A stretch of DNA of 64,000 nt from assembly GCA_009840305.1 (NCBI GenBank), contig VXNY01000023.1:1-64000 (forward strand). Direction: 5' to 3'. The notes below the pieces were generated by a model, which saw nothing but the letters and a program-made list of their open reading frames with translations, ran no database searches and was not told where the DNA came from. Position 1 is the first letter of the stretch. The number at the start of each line of letters is the position of its first letter. The translations under genes were made by a program, and so were the position numbers. Below, piece by piece: positions 46,326-54,914 of the stretch. Source of the DNA: Gammaproteobacteria bacterium (GTDB lineage Bacteria > Pseudomonadota > Gammaproteobacteria > Pseudomonadales > Azotimanducaceae).

Positions 46326-47591
46326 TTGAGAATCGGATTGTGTACGTTAGTATTGCATTGCTCGATTACGCTTTTTAGCCAGTCACAAGAGGATTCGGCA
46401 CCTTCATTGAGCGTGCCCTCGGTGGAGAACGCTGATGAGCGGCTGCTCCTTGAGCCTAGTAAATTGCGCGCTCGCATAGAAGCGGGTGAAGCAGAGGAAG
46501 TACTGACACTCGCCACCGAAGTCATTGCGGAAATCGAAGAGAGTCGGACAAGGTATGACGAACGGTTGGTCAAACCGCTCATCGTGTTCGGCGATGCCAA
46601 CCGCGAGCTAGGGCAATACATCGACGCAATTGAAGCCTATGAACGTGCCCGACAAATATCGAGACTAACAAATGGACTAAATTCGATTGAGCAAGTCGAA
46701 GCGGTACATAGGGAGGCTGAAACCTATTTCGAGCTTGGACACATTGGGAACGCAAACGACAGTTACGAGTACATCTTCTCGATTTACAACCAACAGTTTG
46801 AACCCTTTTCAGTGGACTTGTTACCTACGATCTTTATGCTCGCTGATTGGTACGTATTGATTTACAACGTGTTTGCAGCTCGTGGGTTGTACGAGTATGC
46901 GACCGAAATCGTGGAGCACCACTTAGAACGGACTAGTCCAGAGAATATTCGAGCACTCCAAGGATTAGCAAGCACCTATCGTTTGGAACGATTTCGACCC
47001 TTGAGTGCATTGGGTCAAATTCGATCGCGCATACCTGTCTTGTATTGGGCCGACGAGACACCTTTTAGATACCATGCGAAAGTCAATGACTTTGAGTCCG
47101 GTGAAGAAGCGCTAATCGAGTTAGTGAAATTAGAACTCGAACGCCGTGATAGCACTATAGAGTCCGTTGCACGAGCAAAGCTAGAGCTCGCTGACTGGTT
47201 TACATTGTTTGAAAAAAATGAGCAGGCGAAGGTTATTTACCAAGACATACTAGATACTTTTGAGAATACCCAAACAGAGTTTTTGAAGAATGAATTCGGG
47301 GATGCAGTACCTCTATTTTTACCGTTGTCTGCAAGTCCAGATCCCCAACCACTTAGTTTAGAGTCTCCCCCTGCGACCGGCGAAGTTGGATTTTCGGTCG
47401 ACGTCGACGAAACCGGCCGTGTTATTCAAGTACAATTAGACTTCGCGCAACCGCAGACTGCTTTTGTCAAGGAATTCGAGAAATCGTTGAAAAACGCAAT
47501 CTACAGGCCTAGGTTTGAAGACGGCGAACCTAAGCCGCGCACGAACGTCAAGGTAAACCACACCTATGTCTTCTTTCCTGAAACTGAGTAG
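46326..47591 (+). CDS. exported TPR protein with TonB-C-like end
   Basis: 421 residues from TTG 46326, which has AAGGA ten nt upstream; TTG 46308 would add six residues. Signal peptide (LCTLVLHCSITLFSQ), helical TPR-like repeats (FGDANRELGQYIDAIEAYERA near residue 90, and ADWFTLFEKNEQAKVIYQDIL near 300), and a final TonB-C-like domain (GEVGFSVDVDETGRV, IYRPRFEDGEP, about 350-420). First gene of a twelve-gene run; 120 nt before the next. A possible partner for the proton channel subunit of the same operon. Confidence 0.72.
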   Translation: MRIGLCTLVLHCSITLFSQSQEDSAPSLSVPSVENADERLLLEPSKLRARIEAGEAEEVLTLATEVIAEIEESRTRYDERLVKPLIVFGDANRELGQYIDAIEAYERARQISRLTNGLNSIEQVEAVHREAETYFELGHIGNANDSYEYIFSIYNQQFEPFSVDLLPTIFMLADWYVLIYNVFAARGLYEYATEIVEHHLERTSPENIRALQGLASTYRLERFRPLSALGQIRSRIPVLYWADETPFRYHAKVNDFESGEEALIELVKLELERRDSTIESVARAKLELADWFTLFEKNEQAKVIYQDILDTFENTQTEFLKNEFGDAVPLFLPLSASPDPQPLSLESPPATGEVGFSVDVDETGRVIQVQLDFAQPQTAFVKEFEKSLKNAIYRPRFEDGEPKPRTNVKVNHTYVFFPETE

Positions 47592-47711
47592 GACGAACAC
47601 ATAGCGCGATTGGAAAGAAATAAAATGTATATACAGTACGCAGAAATTGGAACTTAGTGGTGCACGTAATTGTCTAATTTGAAGTGCCACCAAGAGCGAG
47701 GAGGTCTGAAC

Positions 47712-48860
47712 ATGGACAAACGAATGGACATGCTAAAGGAGTTTGGTAACCTAAAATTCGTTAGTTCTTTTTTCCGCCGAATTTTGGGAATCGCTATAAC
47801 AACGAAAGTTGTCGTCCTAACCATGGTGGTTTTTGTACTAAGTGGGTGCATGAATAGCATGCCAAGTGTGCCTTCGACGTTTCCAGATATCCAATTACCA
47901 TCGCCGCAGTCTTCTGCAGGTATTCCAAGTCCGTCGTCCTCGTCGGGACAGCCTTCGGGTAACCCGACGTCCCAACCAAACAGTGGTTCGCAATCGTCGA
48001 TGCCTTCACCGTCTTTGCCAACCCCTAGTCCGCCGAGTTCCGGAAATCCCTCGCTACCGACACCACCGTCCCCGTTGCCCTCCCCAGATTCCTCGAACGG
48101 TAATCCTTCAACACCGACATTGCCATCCCCCGATAGTCAGGGCGACCCCAATTCTGGAGAATCCAGTGATGGGAGGACAACACCAGAATCGAGCTCAGGT
48201 AACGAAGGACAACAAGATGGCCAAGACGGATCAATGGGCGATAACATGGAATTACCTCCAGGCGATGTTCAATTTCCTGCAGGTGACCCGGAAGGACAAC
48301 AAGATGGTGGCCAATCGAGTGATGGTGGTGGAATGATGATTCCAGAAGACGAAGGCAGTGGTGAAGGTGCTTGGGAAACCAGTAATCAATTGGAACCACA
48401 AGCAGGCAATTCGGAAGAAGGTGGCAATAACGCCGCCGGGGAAGATGAAAGTACGACTGCTAGCGGATCCGGCGAAGATGAAATGCAACAAGTTCTTGGG
48501 GATCTTGACGGCGAAATCATGAACGAACGAAATGCTGCGAACACTCGTGCTAATGATGAAATCGCAGAAGCAGGTACGTTTGAAACTGAGACTGGGGAGA
48601 CGGACTCGGGAGTTCAGGACGGCGAAACTGATGGCAGCGACTCAACCTCGGACGACGATCAACAAACCGGGAAGGGAGTGGGAGAACAAGATGAACCTTT
48701 ACTTCCGGAAACTCGGCAAGGTGTTGCGGACACGCCTGATGCGACAGATAAGAATGTAGTGGCGCGCCAACTAAAGGAAGCAGCTTTAGCGGAAGAAGAC
48801 CCTGAGTTGAAAGAGAAGCTTTGGGAAGAGTATGAAGACTATGTGGAAGGATTGAAATGA
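47712..48860 (+). CDS. lipoprotein with Ser/Pro-rich and acidic disordered regions
   Basis: 382 residues from ATG 47712, preceded by GAGGAGG; the frame is open upstream without a ribosome site. Long basic n-region, then lipobox FVLSGC with the lipidated Cys at 46. Residues about 50-165 are mainly Ser and Pro in short repeats (PSPLPSPDSS-like), 165-330 are rich in Gly, Asp, Glu, Gln and Ser, and the last 50 form a charged helix (RQLKEAALAEEDPELKEKLWEEY). Looks like an extended spacer crossing the periplasm or cell wall. Overlaps the next gene by 4 nt (ATGA). Confidence 0.7.
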   Translation: MDKRMDMLKEFGNLKFVSSFFRRILGIAITTKVVVLTMVVFVLSGCMNSMPSVPSTFPDIQLPSPQSSAGIPSPSSSSGQPSGNPTSQPNSGSQSSMPSPSLPTPSPPSSGNPSLPTPPSPLPSPDSSNGNPSTPTLPSPDSQGDPNSGESSDGRTTPESSSGNEGQQDGQDGSMGDNMELPPGDVQFPAGDPEGQQDGGQSSDGGGMMIPEDEGSGEGAWETSNQLEPQAGNSEEGGNNAAGEDESTTASGSGEDEMQQVLGDLDGEIMNERNAANTRANDEIAEAGTFETETGETDSGVQDGETDGSDSTSDDDQQTGKGVGEQDEPLLPETRQGVADTPDATDKNVVARQLKEAALAEEDPELKEKLWEEYEDYVEGLK

Positions 48861-50104
48861 AATTACTACGCATTTTCCTTCTCTCACTAGTTATGGTGAG
48901 CATGGTCGGGTGCGCGACCGTCATTAAGCGTCGTGTTGATATGACACCACCGAAGCAATCTAGCAGAGTCATCCCAGAAGAACAATTATTAGATGTGGGC
49001 ATCGTAGTATTCGAATCCAATATTCCAGAGCTTTACGATGACATTATTGAAGCTAACATCACTCCCGAAGTCCGACGAGCGGAGGCGAATTGGATTGTTA
49101 ATTACGCCAAAGAGTATCTTCAGGCCACTGGAAATTGGGGTGCTGTGCGAGCGATTCCTAAACCCAGCTTAGCCGTCGACGTTCTCATTACTGGCGGCAT
49201 TCTCCATTCCGATGGGGAACGTCAGGTATTAAAGATCAAAGCTACGGATTCTCGTGGAGTCGTTTGGTTTGATGACATTTTTGAGACACGCGCTAGTAAA
49301 TACTCGTACGAGCCAGATGCACCCAAAGATGTCGATCCTTTTCAGACCAATTATCGAGAATTGTCTAATGAACTGCTTGCGTATCAAGAGTCGTTAACTC
49401 CAGAAGAAATACTTGAGATTCGAAGTACGACTTTGGTACGCTACGGTAAAGCCGTAGTTCCAGAGGCATTCGGTGACTACGTCATCGAAGATAAGAATGG
49501 TCGATACAGGTTGAACAGATTGCCGACTCCGGATGATCCTACTATGTCTAACGTTCGGCAATTACTTGAAAGAGAACTTGTCATTATCGACACGCTGGAC
49601 GAAAGCTTTGATCGGTTTGCTACGAACATGGACGAGCCCTACTGGCTCTGGCGCGAAGGGTCTTATCCAATAGCCATCGCATTTCGTGAGGAAAGACAGC
49701 GTTCCAAGAGTCGAATAGCTTCTGGAGTTCTACTAGCGATTGTAGGTGCTTACTTTCAACGACAAACCGGTGGGTTAAGGGAGATCGGTGGGTACGCCGG
49801 TGTTATCGGCGGCGGAACGGAAATAGTTGGCGGTGTTCATGACCGTGCTAATGCAAAAATTCATCAAGAAACATTACATGAAATTGGTATTAGCGCGTCG
49901 CAGCAGATCAGTCCCATGACCATCGAGCTTGAGAATGCGACAATTTCGTTACAAGGCACGTTTAAAGAGCAGTATGACAAAGCCATTCAGTACATTCGCG
50001 AAACTTACCAAAAAGAGCTAGGAAACACGCCAGACCCTGATAGTTCTACGGATGAGTCAATTGGAGAAGAAACCACTGACGAATTCATCCAGGACCTCGA
50101 ATGA
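48857..50104 (+). CDS. lipoprotein, function unknown
   Basis: 415 residues. Signal peptide with lipobox SMVGC (Cys19). The N-terminal half (VGIVVFESNIP, AEANWIVNYAKEYLQATGNWGAVRAIPKP, VDVLITGGILHSDGERQVLKI) resembles periplasmic proteins that assemble at the outer membrane, such as the CsgG-like alpha/beta fold, but no clear family assignment is possible. Near residues 288-325 is a Gly-rich hydrophobic stretch (SGVLLAIVGAYF, GGYAGVIGGGTEIVGG) that could insert in a membrane. The acidic tail ends at the stop. Translationally coupled to the previous gene. Confidence 0.66.
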   Translation: MKLLRIFLLSLVMVSMVGCATVIKRRVDMTPPKQSSRVIPEEQLLDVGIVVFESNIPELYDDIIEANITPEVRRAEANWIVNYAKEYLQATGNWGAVRAIPKPSLAVDVLITGGILHSDGERQVLKIKATDSRGVVWFDDIFETRASKYSYEPDAPKDVDPFQTNYRELSNELLAYQESLTPEEILEIRSTTLVRYGKAVVPEAFGDYVIEDKNGRYRLNRLPTPDDPTMSNVRQLLERELVIIDTLDESFDRFATNMDEPYWLWREGSYPIAIAFREERQRSKSRIASGVLLAIVGAYFQRQTGGLREIGGYAGVIGGGTEIVGGVHDRANAKIHQETLHEIGISASQQISPMTIELENATISLQGTFKEQYDKAIQYIRETYQKELGNTPDPDSSTDESIGEETTDEFIQDLE

Positions 50105-51608
50105 CGAACACCAACCGGTGGTATTACAACCGGTTCAACCTAAACTCGCGGGTAGCTCACCTACTAAGCGATTTCGCTTTGTAAAACCAAACCGCAGCCA
50201 GCTAAATATGCTTGCTGTGCTAACTCTGCTTGGCATGGCTGTCGCCTTCTGGTTTTTGGCACCAAGAGATTGGATCACACCAAACACCGATGGATTGACG
50301 ACCCTGAACAGTGAAAGTGTTCGCGAAGGGAATAATCGCACAAATCGCGAAGCTGCTATAACACCGTTTCAGGACGCCCAACTAGAACGTGCGAGTGAAG
50401 CTGCACAGACCATCATAGATGAGTTTGTTGAGTATCAAGACATCATAGAAAAAAATCAGTGGGGCACTGACGAACACTTAAAGACATATGGATCAATCAT
50501 TGAGCGGACCATCAAAGGCGACTCACTATTTACGGAGCGACGGTTTGATGAAGCCGACAGCGAGTACAAACTGGCATTACAAGACGTAAAACAACTGATT
50601 GACGACATGAACACTGAGTTTGATCATTGGGTTGAACAAGGTACAAGAGCACTGCAGGATCGTGATTTCGAATCTTCCTTGGACGCATGGACACACGCTA
50701 AAGCGATTAAACCATTGGATCAGGAAGTGCAAGCTAAATTAGCTAGAGTGGAACTATTACCAAAAGTTAACGAACTTATCCGCGAGAGTGAACGGGCGAG
50801 GATAAAAGAAGACTGGGTACAAGCTCTTGAGCATCTGAACGAAGTCACGAAACTCGATCCCCTAACACTTGGGATAACAGATCGGCGCGAAGAAATCTTG
50901 GAACACATTAGATCTCAAGATCTCAATGATTCACTTACAGATGGTCATGAGCAATTGGCGAGTAACAACTTCGATTCCGCGGAACAAATATTCACCGAAA
51001 TTCTCGTCGATTATCCCGATAACACAGCGGCCCAAACCGGTTTGCAACAAGTTGGACGAGCGCGACAAGCCGCGAAAATAGAAACCTTAAAAGTTGAAGC
51101 ACGAGAAAAAGAAGACCAACTAGATATGCGCGGTGCTCTGAAAATTTATGATGAAGCTTTAGCTCTTGATAACTCGTTGCAGTTTGCTATCGAGGGTCGG
51201 CAGCGAGTATTTGAAATAGTCTCTGTTGTGAACGATATGAATGACACATTGCAAGATCCGCATGCCTTGTCTACAGATGAAGTTTACGACGAAGCCAAAA
51301 ATACCTTAGAAACAGCGCAAAGTCATCGCGGTCATAGTGAAGAATATGACAAGTTATTGCAAAGCTTTGCTGATTTAGTGAGCTATGCGGGAACTCAGCT
51401 TCCGGTAGTTTTGATTTCCGACGAGATGACTGAAGTGACTCTTACTACCAGCCATCGTATTGGATCGTTCCAGCGGCATGAGTTAACCTTAAGACCAGGT
51501 CGTTACATCCTCCACGGCACCCGAGACGGCTGGGTCGACATCCGTAAAACTGTCATCGTGCAACAAGACATGGATCCGGTGTCGATAGTTTGCGAAGAAC
51601 AGATCTAA
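50052..51608 (+). CDS. membrane-anchored TPR protein with PEGA-like end
   Basis: 518 residues from ATG 50052, which overlaps the previous gene by 53 nt; GTG 50118 is an alternative. Short cytoplasmic part, one membrane segment (LNMLAVLTLLGMAVAFWFLA, 51-70), then a periplasmic helical region with TPR-like repeats (FDSAEQIFTEILVDYPDNTAA; RGALKIYDEALALDNSL) and a final beta domain (LTLRPGRYILHGTRDGWVDIRKTV) of PEGA type. TPR and PEGA parts suggest protein and cell-wall contacts; the role is unknown. Confidence 0.68.
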   Translation: MSQLEKKPLTNSSRTSNDEHQPVVLQPVQPKLAGSSPTKRFRFVKPNRSQLNMLAVLTLLGMAVAFWFLAPRDWITPNTDGLTTLNSESVREGNNRTNREAAITPFQDAQLERASEAAQTIIDEFVEYQDIIEKNQWGTDEHLKTYGSIIERTIKGDSLFTERRFDEADSEYKLALQDVKQLIDDMNTEFDHWVEQGTRALQDRDFESSLDAWTHAKAIKPLDQEVQAKLARVELLPKVNELIRESERARIKEDWVQALEHLNEVTKLDPLTLGITDRREEILEHIRSQDLNDSLTDGHEQLASNNFDSAEQIFTEILVDYPDNTAAQTGLQQVGRARQAAKIETLKVEAREKEDQLDMRGALKIYDEALALDNSLQFAIEGRQRVFEIVSVVNDMNDTLQDPHALSTDEVYDEAKNTLETAQSHRGHSEEYDKLLQSFADLVSYAGTQLPVVLISDEMTEVTLTTSHRIGSFQRHELTLRPGRYILHGTRDGWVDIRKTVIVQQDMDPVSIVCEEQI

Positions 51609-51621
51609 TGGTATACAGACC

Positions 51622-53688
51622 ATGACCGACGATGGTATTCAAAACACGTTACTACAACCTGATGTATTTGAGCCTACACGAGCTCGACCCCCAAGACGCG
51701 CTCGAATCATTTCTTGGGTGCAAGTAATTGCAGCGATTCTCACGCTCTTTGTAGTTTTCGCACTCTGGTTTGTTCTAACAGCGAAGTCGGTAAAGCTTGA
51801 GCCCAACGTAGTAGATGCAGAAGTCGAAATCCTCGACGGATTAAGATTGAAAACAGGAGAGCGTTATTTACTCAGGCCCGGTGAATACCGCATAAACGGT
51901 CAAGCATCTGGCTATTTCGACATTGATGAAATCATTGAAGTTGGTAGACAAAGTCAGCAAACAATCCCTGTAAATTTTGAGCGTTTGCCGGGTTTAGTAC
52001 ACATCACTGCAACACCGGTCGGTGCTACGGTTTCGTTGAACGGCGTTCAATTAGGACAAGCGCCGCTTTCGCACGACGTCCCAGCGGGAGAAGCAACTTT
52101 TGTATTGTCCGCTCCGCGGTATCAAAGTAGCACGATCACTCTGGATGTAGAAGGTATGGCGCGCGAGCAGCGTCGACACATTGACTTGGCACCTGATTGG
52201 GGCGACATCACTATTCCCACGCAGCCAGAGGGAGCGACTGTCCTAGTCGACGGGCAACCCTCCGGTTTCACGACACCGGGTCCCGTAGAAATTTTGGCGG
52301 GTGAGCACGAAATATCGGTCAAACTTCAAGGATATGCATCGTGGAAGGATCTTATTTTCGTGGAAGCTGGTGAACAGCGAACATTAGACTCTGTTCAACT
52401 ACACCCAGTGCAAGGAACTATTTCGATTGTTTCATCTCCACCCTCTGCGAGTGTCACAATTAATGGTGAATTTAAGGGCACGACACCACTACCTGGCATA
52501 GAAGTGGAACCAAACGAAGACGTTCAAGTCGAAGTATTACTTGCAGGCTATCACGTAGATAAACGAACTATCTTGTTGAATCCAGGACAAGAAATTGATT
52601 TAACGATCGAATTAGAAGAAGAGACAGGCGAAGTCGAAGTGATTACCGATCCCGAAGACATCGAGTTTTTTATTGGTGGTAAGCGCGTGGAGCTACCTGA
52701 AGATCGAAAGATTACGTTACATGCCATCAATCATCAGTTTGAAGTTAAAAAAGAAGGTTATGCTGGGTGGGCGCGAGAATTTTCAGTCAAACCAGGACAA
52801 GCTCAGCAACTGAGAGTTCGTCTACTTACCGAAGCCGAAGCCGAAATCAAATATTTGGAGCAGAATTCTACTACGGTAGATGGACAAGAACTCGTGCTCC
52901 TACAGCCCTCTCCTATCCGCATGGGAGCTTCAAGATCACAACCTGGACGACGAGCAAATGAACCGTTTCGTACTACCGATCTCAACCGATGGTTTTATCT
53001 GGGCAAGTATGAAGTCACCAATGCGGACTATCGCAAATTTGTTCGAGTCCATGATTCTGAAGACTACCATGGCCACAATTTGGACAAAGACCAACAACCT
53101 GTCGTAAACGTACCGTGGAATGATGCTGCGCTTTACTGTAATTACTTATCTGAGAAACAGGGGTTAGAACCGTTTTACGAAGTACGAGGTGCTAAGGTCG
53201 TAGGCTTCAAACCGAATTCCATTGGTTATCGGCTACCGTCGGAGGCAGAATGGAGTTGGGCGGCGAGGCATGTCGAGGGTCAAGCTGATCTATTACACTT
53301 CCCTTGGGGAGCAGAATTTCCACCTCCAGAACATCGTGTAGGCAATTTTGGTGATACAGCCGCACAGCACATAGTGGGCCGGATCATCTTCGATTACAAC
53401 GACAACTACACTGTGTCCGCTGAAGTTGGTTCATTTAGTCCAAACTCTAAAGGTATTCACGATCTAGGAGGCAACGTAGCGGAATGGGTTCATGATTTTT
53501 ATGACATTCCGGCAGTAGACAGTACCGTCGACAACTTAGGACCAATCCAAGGACAGTATCGAGTGATGCGAGGTTCGAGTTACCTTCACGGTACCATAAC
53601 CGACTTAAGATTGTCGTTTCGCGACTACGGTACCGAAAGTCGTGCCGATGTAGGCTTCAGAATTGCTCGGTACGCAAAGAAGGAATAG
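51622..53688 (+). CDS. membrane-anchored PEGA-repeat protein with FGE/sulfatase-modifying-like domain
   Basis: 688 residues. One membrane segment (30-52), then about five PEGA-type beta repeats (near 60-115, 123-188, 194-262, 265-332 and 336-402; e.g. GATVSLNGVQLGQAPL, ASVTINGEFKGTTPL), and an FGE-sulfatase domain (422-685: YEVTNADYRKFV, NVPWNDAALYCNYLS, YRLPSEAEWSWAAR, DLGGNVAEWVHDFYD, RVMRGSSYL). True formylglycine-generating enzymes have two Cys after the RGGS motif; here RGSSYLHGTITDLRLSFRD has none, so this is probably a binding or structural module. 13 nt after the previous gene. Confidence 0.82.
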   Translation: MTDDGIQNTLLQPDVFEPTRARPPRRARIISWVQVIAAILTLFVVFALWFVLTAKSVKLEPNVVDAEVEILDGLRLKTGERYLLRPGEYRINGQASGYFDIDEIIEVGRQSQQTIPVNFERLPGLVHITATPVGATVSLNGVQLGQAPLSHDVPAGEATFVLSAPRYQSSTITLDVEGMAREQRRHIDLAPDWGDITIPTQPEGATVLVDGQPSGFTTPGPVEILAGEHEISVKLQGYASWKDLIFVEAGEQRTLDSVQLHPVQGTISIVSSPPSASVTINGEFKGTTPLPGIEVEPNEDVQVEVLLAGYHVDKRTILLNPGQEIDLTIELEEETGEVEVITDPEDIEFFIGGKRVELPEDRKITLHAINHQFEVKKEGYAGWAREFSVKPGQAQQLRVRLLTEAEAEIKYLEQNSTTVDGQELVLLQPSPIRMGASRSQPGRRANEPFRTTDLNRWFYLGKYEVTNADYRKFVRVHDSEDYHGHNLDKDQQPVVNVPWNDAALYCNYLSEKQGLEPFYEVRGAKVVGFKPNSIGYRLPSEAEWSWAARHVEGQADLLHFPWGAEFPPPEHRVGNFGDTAAQHIVGRIIFDYNDNYTVSAEVGSFSPNSKGIHDLGGNVAEWVHDFYDIPAVDSTVDNLGPIQGQYRVMRGSSYLHGTITDLRLSFRDYGTESRADVGFRIARYAKKE

Positions 53689-53689
53689 G

Positions 53690-54094
53690 GTGGAAGCAAC
53701 AGACTTTAAACCCACTCGCACGACTCCATCGCTGCTTCGAATAGCATTGGTCTTAGGTGTGCTATTGTTTGGCAATCACTGTTTTGGACAAGAAGATACG
53801 GACGAAGAATCGGAGACGACCGAACCTATAGAACGTTCCTCGGGAGAAACTACCGAAGATTCCGAGACCGAGGAGTCCCCAAACGACAGCGACGACTCCG
53901 AGAACACCACATCCCAGAGTACTGAAGAGGACTCGAGTGCAGTCCAAGACATTAGTACAGAAGAAGAGACGACTATGGAAGATCCCCCTAACGACGAGGA
54001 AACGGAAGAATCAGATGACAGGGTCTACGAAGATTTCGTTCCCACCGAAAACATATCGGAAGACATAGAGATTCCTTTTCCGGTTGACATTTAA
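53690..54094 (+). CDS. small secreted acidic protein
   Basis: 134 residues from GTG 53690, one base after the previous stop, with AAGGAA inside the preceding gene. Signal peptide (LLRIALVLGVLLFGNHCFG), then almost only Glu, Asp, Ser and Thr up to a conserved-looking end (YEDFVPTENISEDIEIPFPVDI). No known domain. Likely disordered; it could bind cations or basic surfaces in the periplasm. Confidence 0.62.
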   Translation: MEATDFKPTRTTPSLLRIALVLGVLLFGNHCFGQEDTDEESETTEPIERSSGETTEDSETEESPNDSDDSENTTSQSTEEDSSAVQDISTEEETTMEDPPNDEETEESDDRVYEDFVPTENISEDIEIPFPVDI

Positions 54095-54109
54095 TACTAA
54101 GGACCTAGT

Positions 54110-54913
54110 TTGACTAAACGATTTACCACAAATTTCTTTACTCAACTGTTAGCATTGGTTGTGGCGGTATTGTTCGTGCATACGATGTACGAAACTTTGA
54201 TTCGTCCGAAAGCCAATGCAATTCTTGAAGAACGCAAAGAAGCCATTGAGAACCAAGTAGAAGGATACGAGATTAAGCGGTCAGTTTACGTAACTCTCAA
54301 GGATTACGAGCAGGAAATTTGTTTCATTCTCATGTTCTGGGCCTTTGCGATCATGATTACTAAGGGTATAAGTGCTCGGGCGCAACATCGTCTCACGAAG
54401 CAGGAACTGGTAAAGATCGTTGAGGGTACAAGCGTGCTACCCGAGGATGCTCGCGTGTACATGCGATCAATTCAGTCACTTCCGGCAAAGTCCCGAGATT
54501 CGCTGCTACCTCGAGCTGCCATGACGGCGTTACAGCGATTCGAATCTACACAAGAGATTCAACATGCTTCCGAAGCCGTGCGAACCGTTTGCGAAGGCGA
54601 AGCGGACAGATTAGACAGCGAACTTGCCATGATTCGTTACATCTCGTGGGCGATTCCGTCCATTGGGTTCATTGGTACCGTACGTGGTATCGGCGGAGCA
54701 CTCGGTCTCGCGCATGAAGTGTTTCAACAGGGAACTATTACGGGGGTAACTGAAAACTTGGGTATCGCGTTCAATTCAACACTTGTCGCCCTAGTGATCA
54801 GTATTGTGATTATGTTTTTTGTACATCAACTACAGCGATACCAAGAAGAGATGGTAATCGATATCGAATCATGGTGCGACGACAACTTACTTCGACATCT
54901 ACAGGTACGCTAG
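54110..54913 (+). CDS. MotA/TolQ/ExbB-type proton channel subunit
   Basis: 267 residues from TTG 54110 with AAGGA upstream. Hydrophobic segments near 10-28, 68-86, 176-197 and 217-238. The C-terminal pair carries the family signature: ISWAIPSIGFIGTVRGIGGALGLA and ENLGIAFNSTLVALVISIVI. Members form pentamers around a partner dimer and use the proton gradient. The partner genes ExbD/TolR/MotB are not separate here; the two VWA proteins downstream have the matching membrane segment. One base before the next gene. Confidence 0.88.
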   Translation: MTKRFTTNFFTQLLALVVAVLFVHTMYETLIRPKANAILEERKEAIENQVEGYEIKRSVYVTLKDYEQEICFILMFWAFAIMITKGISARAQHRLTKQELVKIVEGTSVLPEDARVYMRSIQSLPAKSRDSLLPRAAMTALQRFESTQEIQHASEAVRTVCEGEADRLDSELAMIRYISWAIPSIGFIGTVRGIGGALGLAHEVFQQGTITGVTENLGIAFNSTLVALVISIVIMFFVHQLQRYQEEMVIDIESWCDDNLLRHLQVR

Positions 54914-54914
54914 C

